Source of the DNA: Fragilaria radians
Lineage: Eukaryota > Bacillariophyta > Fragilariophyceae > Fragilariales > Fragilariaceae
Direction of reading: 5' to 3'
Assembly (NCBI GenBank): GCA_900642245.1
Contig: CAAAJI010000008.1
Location: forward strand, 492,655-556,654
Length of the DNA stretch: 64,000 nt
This document shows, one piece after another, positions 42,009 to 53,500 of the stretch. Under the pieces are notes generated by a model. The model saw only the letters and a program-made list of their open reading frames with translations. It had not been told where the DNA came from and did not search any database. Numbering within the stretch: position 1 is the stretch's first letter; each line of letters starts with the position of its first letter. Both the position numbers and the translations under genes were made by a program.

Positions 42009-43964
42009 GGTGGCGATAATCAGGGACTTTTTTATGTTTGTGAAATATCTTTTGAGATCTTTCTCCGAACGAAGAATGAGAATTTTAGATCTCACAAGTG
42101 ATACCAACTTACTTACTAGGCTCTACTGCAAAAACTAGCATGTACCACTTAAAATCTCAAATTTCAAAACAAATAGACCACTTGAAATCATTAATTGCAT
42201 GTAGAGGCTATCCTTGACAAAAGGCTGAAGCGACCTAAATTGAATGCCCTAGATTACTTGGAAATGAATGATATCTCCAATATGAGGATTGCAGATATGT
42301 GCTGTTGCTTCTAGTTTGGCAAAATTGATATTATATGAAATACGTTGGAATAGCTCTAAGTGCTACAAGGCTGAGGTATTATTTCGTATGCAGACTTCTC
42401 AGTCACTTCACTGATACATGTATGCATCTCATCATCTGCGGTGTGCAGAAGTAATCCAGGATGGCAAAGCTGTTCTGTCGGTAAGTAAAATGCTACTCGA
42501 AGGCATTGTACAGCTATCTGCTGTATGACTAATCAAAATGACATTTTTGGTAAAAAGACATTGAAATACAAGTATGCAAAGTACATGTCGTATGCTCAGA
42601 TCAACGCACGCTAAAGTTTTGTCAAATTCATCTTGAAATATCTAGGGCAAAGCAGTTAATGATCGAAAAATTGACCGAAATATATTGTTTAGCCTGATGG
42701 AATGATGAAAATCTATAATGCAATCAGCTATGCCTCATAAATGAGACCAGAAGGTTATGCAGAACTAATGGGAGAACAGTGAATCAGATTTAGATATTTT
42801 AATATACGAGCAAATGAATATTTAAAGTCCAGGAAACATGTTTGTTAAAAAAGTTACGTTTTTGTGCAGAGAGGAGCATAATACAGGTTTGAACGAAAGA
42901 ATGCGAAAACATTTCTTCTCTTAGGAAAGTATTTCATCCTTTTTCAGATCGTCCATTCGTGAGAATTTATGAAGGATCTTTAAGTAAAGAAAATCAGGAA
43001 AAAAGGAGATCGCGGTTTCAGGATGTCGCGTCGAGAACATAAGCTTTCTGTATCGTACGAAATCGGCTGGTGCGTAATGAAACTAAATCAATGGTTAAAG
43101 CTTTGAACAATGAAATTTTGAGTAGGAAAAATGAGTTAAAACACGGAAAATCTATGAGCAGCTGATGATATAAGTGACGTAAGGTTTGAATGCATCTTTT
43201 CAAATTTTACTGATGCAGTTGAGGAGAAATCTCTGGTTGTGACCCACTTTGAGGTAATTATGGGAAACAAGGGAGCAGATTATAAATCAAGGAGGGAACT
43301 ATAGAGGGCAGAAATCAAGGAATTCAAGGTTCAGGCAAGTGCTTGTGAAAACGAGTTTTTGAGATAGCAAGAAGAGATAAGAATTCAGCGTCGAGGAAGG
43401 ATATTCTAACTTGGTATGGAAAAAGTATATCCGTGACTAATGGTGCATTGAAATGGGGTAATTTGAGATTGCTGATGAATGTGAGTCAACAACAAGGCCA
43501 TTTGCTAATTTGCTGACAAGTATTGATTTCAAGATGTCTCCGCTTGTAATGACGTTTGTAAGGATAGTCCGAAAAAAATTCCATAGAAAATGAATTGGGT
43601 ATTGTAGACGTTTTTTTTGTGGCAAAGAAATCGGAAGTATCAAAATAATTGAGGAATCATGTAGTCATTCAATCAAAGAAGATAAAATGAAATAGCATGA
43701 ACATGAAAAAGTTATTACATTCAAGAAATTTTTACAAATGAAAGATTGAACAGTGCATGGAAAAATGCTGGTGGGTTCCGTTCATTTTGCTTTACTCAAA
43801 AAAATTCTCTGACAGCATTTTCAAAGGCAAAGCGAATCACGCAAAAATTGAATTGGCCTTTTTTCGGAAGATTGGTGCGTGACGAGTACAATACAACATC
43901 CAGTGTGAGTCAGGATCTTTGATTTCACCGATAAGCTCAAATAAAATATTTTCAGAAGTCAATC
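42009..43964. other. Intergenic, no gene supported
   Basis: About 2 kb between divergent genes. Only short frames occur on either strand. A GTAAGTAA donor-like site near 42480 follows a short open stretch, but no gene could be built from it. Confidence 0.45.
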
Positions 43965-45075
43965 ATGTCACGAACCTGTACTTGTCTCCTTTCTTTGCTA
44001 ATTCTTCCCAACTTTTGGTCTCCTCAGATGACCCACGCACTCATGAAGCCATATAAAAATCAACGACACTTGAAGGCGACGAAGCCACTCACGGATACTT
44101 TGACAGCTCAAAGAAACTTGAAAGCAAATGTTGATTGTCACCTTTCTCATCGCAGAATCATGTTGGACTTGCTAGTGAAAACTGCATTTGGTGTTGCGTC
44201 TACTTCTATAATCTTTCCTAAGGAGTCTCTTGCAGCGACAAATGATCGAGACTTTGACGTAGAAGACTTTTTGAAATCAGGACAAGTTGCACAGCCAATG
44301 GGGGTATCAGGACAAGCTGGAAAATCTCGACCAGAAACTGGCGTCGTCCTGCGTGATGGATCAGGTTTATCGAGAGATCCTAGAACTGGAGATGTTTTGG
44401 CCGAGATTGTGGTGGAGAGTAATCAGGGAAAGGGCAAAACCTCTGTCTTAGCAAGTTACTCCTCCCCATGGCCACTCGGTACGTTAATGTATTTGTATGT
44501 AAACTTCACATTTACTGGTGGTCTGCAACCTCTCATTTCCGCATCGTATTTTCTTGGATAATTTTCATTAATCAACTGACAATATCTCTTTTTCTGAGAA
44601 AGCTAAGGGCTCTGTTTTCGATGTCGAGTGCCGGGATGCCAAAACTGGAGATGGCATTTTCTTGGCAGTAACACCTAGCAAAAATGAAGGCGGCGTTGGC
44701 GTTTCTACCATCAATCAACTTCCAGACTCCTTTATATTGGACCAGTTGATCAAACCGGATGGTCGATTGAGCTTTTATGGTCCTCCAACAAATGTGAAGA
44801 TTATATCAAGTACAGTAGTTGGAGATTACAAGTTTATTGATCTATCATATTCCGTTGTTTCGCAAGCTACTCAAACAGAAATCCCACGCCGGGCCAAAAT
44901 TTCCATAACTATTCCATCAGGAACGGACCAGGCTGTCTTGGTAATGGGGAGTGCTTCAGTTGGCCGTTGGAAAAGAGGCTCAGAGGCGTTAGTATCGTCT
45001 GCAGTCCAGTCCTTTCGCGCCGTGCAGGCTCCTCCGTCGGCACTAAAGATACGTGGTAAGCCACGAAGGCAATAG
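43965..45075 (+). CDS. PsbP-domain thylakoid lumen protein, two exons
   Basis: PsbP-family proteins act in the thylakoid lumen around photosystem II or related complexes. Exons are 43965-44478 and 44603-45075. The intron at 44479-44602 has GTACGT at the donor and AAAG at the acceptor; the split codon gives Ala in SSPWPLAKGSVFDVECRDAK. About 328 residues result. The leader has a signal peptide (CLLSLLILPNFWSP), a basic transit part, then HRRIMLDLLVKTAFGVAS ending in SLAA, a second RR-type leader for the lumen. The PsbP fold is seen in SYSSPWPLAKG, ILDQLIKPDGRLSFYGPP, DYKFIDLSYSVVSQ and the final VLVMGSASVGRWKRGSEALV. It belongs to the PsbP-like (PPD) group rather than clearly to PsbP itself. 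It converges on the HECT gene with 207 bp between stops. Confidence 0.8.
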
Positions 45076-45282
45076 GTCAAAGTCTTGAAATAAAGTTAAA
45101 TGACAAATGATCAATGATCATCATATTTTTTATTTTTGACTATTTTAAATAAATTCTTAAACCCTAGTGCAAAGAGTGTACGAAGAATGAGCGGTAAATA
45201 AGCATGCGAAAAATCTTGAATCCTCATCGCGTCTCATAAGGCATTGGAATTATAATTGGTATGCTTTCTTTCACTGTGGCAC

Positions 45283-47868
45283 CTATTCTAAGCCAAATCC
45301 AATGGCCGAACTTGTAATTGCAATTTTGAGCTTCTCCATCATTTCTTTTCTTGAGGTGTAATCAGGAAGATCCAACCGATTGAAACATGTATGAGCTCTA
45401 GGGAAAGAGAACTCTTTTTGTGAGACACCATGTATGGAAAACTTCTTGATATCCCCATCGCTGCCTTGAAGAAAAGAAAAGCCTCTAGCTGGAACACCAG
45501 AGGTTCCAGTGACAAACTGTAATAATCGCGCCTTCATTTCTTGATCGAAGTCATCCTTAACGATTTCCCAGAACCATGTTACAACGTGATGATTCTTCCG
45601 CTTTGACTCGTACAAGCCAGAATAGACAGTATTGCACATCCAGTCCTCTAAGTCGATGGTGGGTAAGCCACAAAGCATCAATTCAATTTCGTGGGGATCA
45701 AATACTGTGAGAGCAGGTTCCGGGATGATGTCGAAGAATCCTAATAGTAATTCAGTCATCTGAGTCTTTGTGCGCTCTAACATTCGATACTTGAGATTCG
45801 CCTCGAGGTATTCATGGACGTTCTCATTCGTAACCTCCTTTAAGGCGCCCTTTTCGACTAACTCAACTTCGGTTCGGACTCCTAAAGTTTCTTCCGTGGC
45901 AGTAAAATCTAAACACATGAGAGAAACATCTTCCATATTGGCAAGTTTCTTGAGCGACTGATAATATTCATAATCTTCATGCTCAATGTCAGCAAATGAA
46001 ATGGGCCATCCCAAAAGATGCTTATAAATATGTCGAACCATGTGGCCCTTGATTAATTGGCGATCAAAGAGAGCGCGACCCAAGAGACGGCCTAAGAACC
46101 GAAAATAGATAAGGTGGTCATCTGGGCATGAAATATCTTTGTTTGGGAAGTGAATTTATGTTAGAAATAAAAATCAAGAAAATAGGATGAGATAAGAATA
46201 CTTACTACTTGCTGGATTTATTGTCATACACATTTGGTTTTGAGAAGAGTTGAGCCATAAACCACGATCGGGGTCAAATATTTCTCCAGATATCAACAAA
46301 AACCATTCTCTTGCCAGACCTCCAGCATCAATGCCTACTTCACCGAGAAACTCGAACCTCCAACGTTTTCTTAGGTCAGCACGACTAAGAGACATGATCG
46401 CATCAACAGAATCATATAATAATGATTGGCGACGAACAACAATTTTTATGTGACCTTCTTCCCAAGTTGACGTTAACTTCCCACAAAGGCTTTCGAACCA
46501 TCTCATTTTGTCTTCAAGTGGTTTTCTCTGAATTTGGGAAACATCGGAGTAGGTCATGAGTGTATTGTCACCAACTACAAGCTTAGACTCAACCACAGCT
46601 TCTTGTGCAGGAGCAAATTCGACTAGGCCTGTCCGCATGCGCGCATCATTACCCTCTAAATAAGTAATCTTGCGAACATAAGCAGATGCTTTGAAATCAA
46701 ATTTACCTTCGTCATCTATGACTACCTGTTCATTTTCGGTGCGCACCCATTGGAATTTTAGATCTTGAACTCGCACAGTTCTAGTCCATAGTTGATTACC
46801 TTCATATGCTAACTTAATATGAGACACAACTTGGTGAACTGGCAACTGAAATCGAATTTTTTGCCCAGGAAGAACATTAGGAGGACAAGTAACCAGAACA
46901 CGTTGTTCGTTCGCAGTTAGCGTAAATGGCTGCCCAGGACTAACACCTGCTGGCACATTGACTTCAAAGACTTGCATCTTTGGAGATGCCAAAGGTTCCT
47001 CTGGCTTTGCTGGAGGAACAATACGAACTGTAGAATTAGGGCCGGCATTCGCAGGGCATGTCACCATAAATCGCTGACCTTCCAAATTGACTGTAAACTG
47101 CATACCAGGAAAAATGTTGGGAGGAATCGTGACGAGATAACTTTGTGCAACAGCGCCTGAATCCACTGCGTTTTGGTTAACTCGTTCGACTTCGGGTCTA
47201 ATTTTACTGTATCCTCCTGTAGCTGGATGCTCACTTGATGGTGCGGTTAGCGAGGCAAACTGTAATCGCGAGGACTGCGTTATAGGCTCTGGAGGAAGGG
47301 TGATCTGCAAGCTTTGGCCAGGGGAGCTTGTAGGTGGACAACGAACGCGCACACGACGGGACCCAGCGTGAACCGCAAATTCTTCTCCAGGTACCACATT
47401 TGGAGGCACTGTAACTCGAAACACTTGTGCAGGACCGGATGAAGTACGGGTCACATTGTACGCTCCTGGTCGGGATGTATCGTTGGAAGCATTTGTAAAA
47501 GTAGGGGTCATCGATCCTCCTACAGCTTGTTGCCTAGCATTTGTTTCATTCGTGGAGCCAAAATTTCCAGTAGACGGTACAGTGGACGGTAATGAAGGGG
47601 CGGAAGGAGGCAAAGTTGTGGGAGCCGAGGATTGCGCTACTGGAGCTGACGGCATGCGAGAAGCTGCACCTGGGTACTGCATGAATGAACCTCGCTGCGA
47701 ATTGGAGCGCTGTCCGGGATACATATTAGGCCGCTGCTGTTGATGTTGCTGCTGCGGCTGCTGCTGCTGCTGTTCATGATGGTGTGGAGCTCCTTGTTGA
47801 TTAGGCTGCCGGTTGGATTGTTGCTGATTGTTTGAGGCATTAAACCCCATAATACGAAAGATTGGCAT
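45283..47868 (-). CDS. HECT E3 ubiquitin ligase with three N-terminal beta repeats
   Basis: HECT ligases take ubiquitin from an E2 onto a Cys and pass it to substrates. Exons are 47868-46206 and 46136-45283. The intron at 46137-46205 starts GTAAGT and ends AAAG; the junction reads NPASSNISCPDDHLIYFRFLG. The protein is 838 residues. The N-terminus is Gln/His/Pro-rich (about 12-55). Three copies of a roughly 48-residue repeat follow (about 148-195, 243-290, 298-345), each with VPPxVxPGxxFxV...VxCPxxxxPGQ. A spacer carries a second beta-rich segment (350-440). The HECT domain is at about 480-838 (LRKRWRFEFLGEVGIDAGGL; FLGRLLGRALFDRQLI; TGTSGVPARGFSFL), with the catalytic Cys at about 805 in PRAHTCFNRLDLP. 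There is no WW or C2 domain, so it is not a NEDD4-type enzyme. Confidence 0.9.
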
Positions 47869-49458
47869 TATTGATTGTAGTTTGTATGCACCTTCTTTCT
47901 GATTCCACTTTTTGTTCGTGACCTTCGTTCGTGTCTAATTCTCTGTCAAAATGGAGATAACGAAATCGTGGGAATTTTGGTGTACTGTACTGAAGTACTA
48001 GTCAGAGCACAGCATGCTAGGTGCCACATACATTAAATATTAGTACATCGGCCAATTATTCGCTCGTGAACACCGAAGAACTGCCAACGTCCTTTACCTT
48101 ACCCGTAGGGATAATCTTACCCTTTTCATTTGGTGCTTTTTCTTATGCTAGATTCTTCTCGCGGTAAACTTCAGGATGCTTGCTGTTCATGGAAAATTGG
48201 AATATTTGGTAACTTTGATTCCAAAAATTCTAGGCGTTATGTAACTTCCGTTTCAGAAATGTTGTCATTTGTGACATTTCCACATCAGGCGTCTCAAGGT
48301 AAACTTTAGGAACTAAATGTCATTATAGACTCATCCTCAACTAGAGGCGTGGAAGGTTGTATATTTTAAACCTTACGAAAATATTCTCTAATTGAGGATA
48401 TACGATAAACACTTTCTTGGTAATCACAACATTTCATTTGAGTTGTACTTTTGCAGAATATACAATAATGCATTCTCTTAAAATAATACTGAGATCCTCC
48501 CTTTCTGTCTACTACTCTGTGAAAAGAATATGAAAAGCTTATCACGTAAAATCGTGCAAAATAATTCTGATTCATCAATATTTTGTTCATATTCTGCACT
48601 TGTATCAGTGCTTTCGTTTGATGATTTAAAGACAATTTCAAGCTATAATCAGGATTAAAGTCATTAATGATAAGGTGACTTGTGATTCCGGATTCATTGC
48701 AGAGTTGGTCGAGAACGGTACGGAATTGATTGCTCTCCTCTGGTTCACCACCTTCAGACACCATAGGATTAATTTATTGAATTTTTGTTTCCATGATTGC
48801 AGATATCATACGGTTCTTGTTGCCTTTCCTGTCCCCTCCGCAGTTCTTGTGAATCTTGGGGGGAAATCGGAATTGGAGGTGTATCCCATTGTTGAACCAC
48901 CGAATCTGAACGAATAAGACATACGACTGTTTTGAAGAGGGATGCCATCGTTTTACCATGTACATTTAATCGCGAATAAAGGACTGTTAATGAGGTTTTG
49001 AATCTCATGCTTGGACATTTAAATCATTCTTTTAAGTGCTGACTTTGTGAGTGATGAGGCATTTGGTGATCCAGTTGAATTTTTAAATACACTACAACTT
49101 TCAGGAATTTCACCACAGTATCCTCAACTTAAAACTACAGTTTTTTATGCTTCTTCGCTATCTCTATCAAGAGGACTTTTCAATGGAAGTAGAATGCTTT
49201 AACTATGTCCAGAAATCTATCGAAATATTTCTCAAGTAATAATGAAACATTACTATGTTTCAGGCATTACCTTTCAGATTGCACACGTATCTCTGATCAT
49301 ACTAAGTTTGTGTGCATCAAGTTCTAAAAGGATCATTGAAAATGCACTTGAAGGATACCAATGTTAAAAAAACTGCAATTGAATGTTCATTACTTTTTTT
49401 CACAGTAGTTTCCTTTTATGCCTTACCGGTAGAATGAATGATGTAAAAAGAAAAACTG
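47869..49458. other. Mostly intergenic; a possible small minus-strand gene unresolved
   Basis: On the minus strand a start at about 48950 (MASLFKTVVCLIRSDSVVQQ) stays open through LRRGQERQQEP to a GTATGA donor-like site near 48810. A second open stretch (EESNQFRTVLDQLCNESGI) lies at 48366-48764. The two cannot be spliced in phase with the AG sites I can find, and no family is recognised. The rest is AT-rich spacer, including the upstream region of the HECT gene. Confidence 0.3.
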
Positions 49459-50236
49459 ATGAGAAAACGAATTAACTTATTGATACCATCTAGGATTCTA
49501 TTATTGGCGACAGTAGCCTGCGCTCTTTGCTTTATCTTTATTTCTCGTAATGCCCAGTTATTAAAGAAGCACAAAGCATCTTCCGAAAGTTTGGTTGTTT
49601 ATGACTTTGTTAATGGAATGAAGGATCCGGATCATTTGACGTATATAAATCCTTCCTCAGGAAAAATCATCGAACGCGAAAAATCCGTATTCGATAGACA
49701 CGGCACATCGGAACGGGTTGCTTCACAGCGGAACTTGGATCTGGATTAGCGATACCGACGGAAAATTAATGGTTTTAGAGCGCAGTTCCCATGTTGTTAC
49801 TTGTCCAAACAGTTACAGTCTGTTGGGAGAACATTCACAGCCGAATGAAACTTCAGAAGAAACCATGAAAAGGGCTATCCGAGAAGAGTTAGGATCAGAA
49901 GTGTTGAAACACATCCTAACCTTTCAACATTTACCCGGGTCTCCTGTATTCTACTTTCGAGATTATGGCAAGGAAAATGAAAATCGAATCGATCGTCAGC
50001 TGACATACCTATGGTGGGTCCAAATGGATAGTTTAGGAGATCAACTACCACTCAAAATGGATGCTGAAGTCAAGAACCATGAGTGGATAACCACAGATAC
50101 CCTTGAATCTTGGCTTAAAGAAGCACATGGCAATTTAGAGAGCACGGGGAAAGTTGGAATTCGAATTTGCCACGAAACAATTCTGACCCTATGGGAGCTT
50201 GTATTGAAAAAAGTGCAAAGCATTAGTCACGGGTAG
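49459..50236 (+). CDS. Membrane-anchored Nudix hydrolase-like protein, one frame break
   Basis: Nudix proteins hydrolyse nucleoside-diphosphate-linked compounds. ATG 49459 begins a 19-residue membrane helix (ILLLATVACALCFIFISRN). An upstream strand region follows (VVYDFVNGMKDPDHLTYINP, then SGKIIEREKSVFDR). The frame then shifts by one near 49699: skipping one C joins it to TAHRNGLLHSGTWIWISDTD, the usual lead-in of this group. The Nudix box runs GEHSQPNETSEETMKRAI then REELG. Compared with Gx5Ex7REUxEExGU, the first Gly and the first Glu of REU are replaced (Glu and Ala), while the metal-binding REELG core remains. About 258 residues would result. Assembly error or real damage cannot be told apart here. 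Confidence 0.78.
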
Positions 50237-50530
50237 TCATCTTCCTACGTGTCATGTCTCAGTTTGATAACTGGCTAAGTTTCGAACAAAGAAACGATAT
50301 TAACTTTCCATCATCACAAGGCAATCTACTTTTCAAATTAACGAATATATCATCATCTCTAAATTAACCAGTATTTCCTGTTTGCCGAATATTTCCTTTA
50401 TGTACAAAGCAAAAGGCTCCAAGACTTTAATCCTTCCTTCCAGATGATTTTCAAGTGGTGTGAAACTTTCCACCTCAACGATCATTAAATTATTTTTCTA
50501 CGCTGCCACTTTGATAGGGAATTAGCTTCT

Positions 50531-53500
50531 TTATGGACCCATATCAAGAAAACCTTGTCGCACCGCGTAAAATACATCAAGCACAAGACTGAGGTCATCT
50601 GAACCAACCTCAAAAATATTCTTTACATAATCATAGAGGAAAAATTGTAATCCAATGACAAGAAAGAAAAAAACACTCCGAGCAGGAAGTCCGATGAAAA
50701 GATTTAAAATACCCCCTTCACGACTAAGAAGTTCTTTGACTACAACCTTCCAATCCACGCTTTGCTTATCACTCGAAGTAGACGTGAGAGTCAGAATTAG
50801 ATCAGCGGGATGACTAATTATAGCTCCCGCGACTCCTGCAAACGCTCCGGATATTGCTGATATAGTTAAGCCAAGAGCACCCACACCCACTTGGATGGGA
50901 ATGGCACCGTCATCAAGCTGGGAATTCACAAGGTCTGTGAATTCTTTGGCTAGCAGATCAAATACAAGAAACTTCGTCACCGCGAAGGGCAGTTCTCTTG
51001 AAACGGTTGGGAAAAAGCCACTCCACAACGGAAGCAATGACTTTAGAGTAAAGTTGGTTCCACCCAGTTTAGATCCATTCTTTTCTTCAAGGTAAGAATC
51101 AAGAACACGTAGCCAGCTTTTCGGTTCCACCAAACCCATACTCTTAACCCTCAAGACTTCAAACGGGGTAGCAGCGGCACTAGTAACCACACATGCTAAT
51201 GCTGCAGCGGTCAGTAACACAATTTCAACATCATTTTCATCACCACTACCATTAGAAAAAAGCGACAAAGTAAAGGATCGGCGGAATAACTCTGTCGCTC
51301 CAAATCCCAATGAGCCGAATACTAAAGAAGCCAAAAAGGTAATATCGGATGATTGAAACAAGGATTTCACTCCGCGAAGCTCTATCAAGCTATTAATCAA
51401 CTCAAGTGTCCCAATCGATTCATTCTTTGCGATTGCTTCAGAAGTTAAGATGTAGTCATCTGATGATGAGGCATTTCTTTGTGTTTTAAGCTTAGCCTTG
51501 GATAATGCAAATTGCATGATTTCTTCATCATTCTCTAATTGAATTTTAGTTTTTACCAATTCCAAAGGATTCAAAGCCGTTCGGACAATCACTGTGCACA
51601 ACGCTCCACTTAGCGCAAGTCTTGAATATTCTGAAGGGCTTAATTCTAATGCTCCTTTTGTCACAGGAACTCTTCCAATAGGACCAAATATTGGGTCTAC
51701 TGCTCGATATCGAGGTGATGCAATAGTTCCTGACGAAGCGGTCACAAGAGAAGGTATTTTGTAGGATAGGCCATACAGGGAGTCAACCAATTGTGGTCGA
51801 ATAGAAGAGGGTAAGAGTTCCAATGGGTCTCGCATAAGTCGTGCTATCATCCCCGATGTAACTTCATTGCCACGGAATGTTTTGTCGACAGATCTGCCAT
51901 CGTCTAGCCGCATCTCCGTAACAACCGCTGTGACATAATTCTGTTCCAGCACCTCGTTAAGGTCAGGAACCTTGTAGGTAGTTTCCGGTACATACCAGTC
52001 GGGATCCTCTTTAGGTGGACTTATTGTGATATCTGGGAACTCATCTGCGACATAGCCGTTTCCACCATTGATGATGTTAAGTCCTACAATTTCATATTCT
52101 AATTCTGCCACAGCTCTCGCCGGACGAAAATCCATCAACTGCTTGGGAGCCTCAATAATTACTTTCGGCGGTGTTATGGTCTTGCGTTGGCCATATCCGA
52201 ATCCTGGATTTAACACAATAATTGAATCAATGTGACCGTATCGATCAATGATGGCACAGGCTTCACACCGAATCGTGGCTCCTGTCTGCATTATCTTTAC
52301 TACTGGGGCCACCATGTAACCATCGCCACCGTCAACTACATTAATCTTTAGTACTCTTGTAGTATGAGACAGTACCGCTTCAATTTTCGCTTGGCTGTAG
52401 ACATCTCCTAACGCCGGTGGTGTTTCTACAAGAATGGTTGGTGGATCATAAATGGAATATCCACCACCCCGTCGCGAACTGGTTCTTGATTCTGCTTCCC
52501 TCACTATTTTTGGAAGTTTTAGCAAAGAGACTTTCGTAATTGTTGCATTATCTGCTTCACCGATGATACTTCTTATTTCATCTACAGGCTGCAAAGCTGG
52601 TCTAGAAATAAGAGAAAACAAAATTGCCAACTGTCGCTTGGCAACCTTGGTGATGTAACGAGCCTTCAATAGAGCGTAAAGATTAAGAATACCTTGTTTC
52701 GAAAGATCTTCACTGATAGCAGTGATGATAGGTTCTGGGTTTTTGCGAATGAACTTTTCCCAAATTTTCAATTCTTCTGGTCTAGATGATTTTTCCGGCT
52801 GGGACGCAATTAGTCCCGCCTTGGCTGCTTCGACTGATGCATACGATCCATAGGGACCCACAAAATAATTTGCGAGGCCAACTTCAACACTTTCTGCAAA
52901 CTCTGCAAACTTTTCTTCACGCAGTTTCGACTGTTGTATAGCATCATTTCCACCCTCTCGTGAATCCCAGGAATCCACTTCCAAACCTTGATTAACCCAC
53001 CACGTTCGAGCAGAAGGATCAAAATTTAATAGAAACCTTGTAATATAAGCTAGGAAACGTGTCTCATACACATTTTGGACTGTTTGACCAGGTTGAAGCT
53101 TCATGGGTCGTTTTTTGCCGTCCAGAGTTATTCCTCGAGTTAAAGCACTTCCTCCGCTAAACATCTCTGCCTTTGGGGAAAACAATTGGCCAGATTCATC
53201 AATTTTGGGCTTCCCGGCTAGAGAACTATCAGGAAATATCGGATTCAATATCACTATAGAAAGTAGAGATTGGAGAAGCCTACGCCGTCGGATTTCATTA
53301 TCAAATACTTTCATCTTGTCGTCTGTTGTATCATGATGGTGGATGTTAAGGGGATTACCCTCATTATTATTATCCTCCGGTTCGAACCTCAATTTTTGAA
53401 TATCCCAGAAATACCGCTGAGAACTAATTTGTGGTAAGACAAAAGCCACGGAGAAAGATGTGCAACTGCAGATGAACAAGTGACTTATGGTTCGTAACAT
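50531..53500 (-). CDS. Plastid-type leader, GGxGY repeats and mitochondrial-carrier domain in one protein
   Basis: A single open frame of 989 residues. Residues 1-23 form a signal peptide ending SVAFVLPQ, an ASAFAP-like plastid site. A second leader-like block is at 71-95 (RRRRLLQSLLSIVIL, then SSLAG). Residues about 135-300 are alpha-helical. Residues about 343-496 hold four copies of a short beta repeat: RRGGGYSIYDPPTILV, VVDGGDGYMVAPVVKI, VLNPGFGYGQRKTITPPKVI and IINGGNGYVADEFPDITI. From about 625 to 980 there is a mitochondrial carrier fold with NPLELVKTKIQ and TPFEVLRVKS signatures. The third, HPADLILTLT, lacks the final basic residue. Carriers normally have about 300 residues; this one sits behind roughly 600 extra. 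It is probably an envelope transporter of the plastid; the substrate is unknown. Confidence 0.8.
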   Translation of the reverse strand: MLRTISHLFICSCTSFSVAFVLPQISSQRYFWDIQKLRFEPEDNNNEGNPLNIHHHDTTDDKMKVFDNEIRRRRLLQSLLSIVILNPIFPDSSLAGKPKIDESGQLFSPKAEMFSGGSALTRGITLDGKKRPMKLQPGQTVQNVYETRFLAYITRFLLNFDPSARTWWVNQGLEVDSWDSREGGNDAIQQSKLREEKFAEFAESVEVGLANYFVGPYGSYASVEAAKAGLIASQPEKSSRPEELKIWEKFIRKNPEPIITAISEDLSKQGILNLYALLKARYITKVAKRQLAILFSLISRPALQPVDEIRSIIGEADNATITKVSLLKLPKIVREAESRTSSRRGGGYSIYDPPTILVETPPALGDVYSQAKIEAVLSHTTRVLKINVVDGGDGYMVAPVVKIMQTGATIRCEACAIIDRYGHIDSIIVLNPGFGYGQRKTITPPKVIIEAPKQLMDFRPARAVAELEYEIVGLNIINGGNGYVADEFPDITISPPKEDPDWYVPETTYKVPDLNEVLEQNYVTAVVTEMRLDDGRSVDKTFRGNEVTSGMIARLMRDPLELLPSSIRPQLVDSLYGLSYKIPSLVTASSGTIASPRYRAVDPIFGPIGRVPVTKGALELSPSEYSRLALSGALCTVIVRTALNPLELVKTKIQLENDEEIMQFALSKAKLKTQRNASSSDDYILTSEAIAKNESIGTLELINSLIELRGVKSLFQSSDITFLASLVFGSLGFGATELFRRSFTLSLFSNGSGDENDVEIVLLTAAALACVVTSAAATPFEVLRVKSMGLVEPKSWLRVLDSYLEEKNGSKLGGTNFTLKSLLPLWSGFFPTVSRELPFAVTKFLVFDLLAKEFTDLVNSQLDDGAIPIQVGVGALGLTISAISGAFAGVAGAIISHPADLILTLTSTSSDKQSVDWKVVVKELLSREGGILNLFIGLPARSVFFFLVIGLQFFLYDYVKNIFEVGSDDLSLVLDVFYAVRQGFLDMGP

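Noticed and set aside
48366..49008. Two minus-strand frames that look like exons of one small gene
   Set aside because: The available GT and AG sites give a phase mismatch or an early stop, so the model cannot be supported.
52440..52660. Short plus frame inside the carrier-fusion gene
   Set aside because: Antisense shadow of the GGxGY repeat region.
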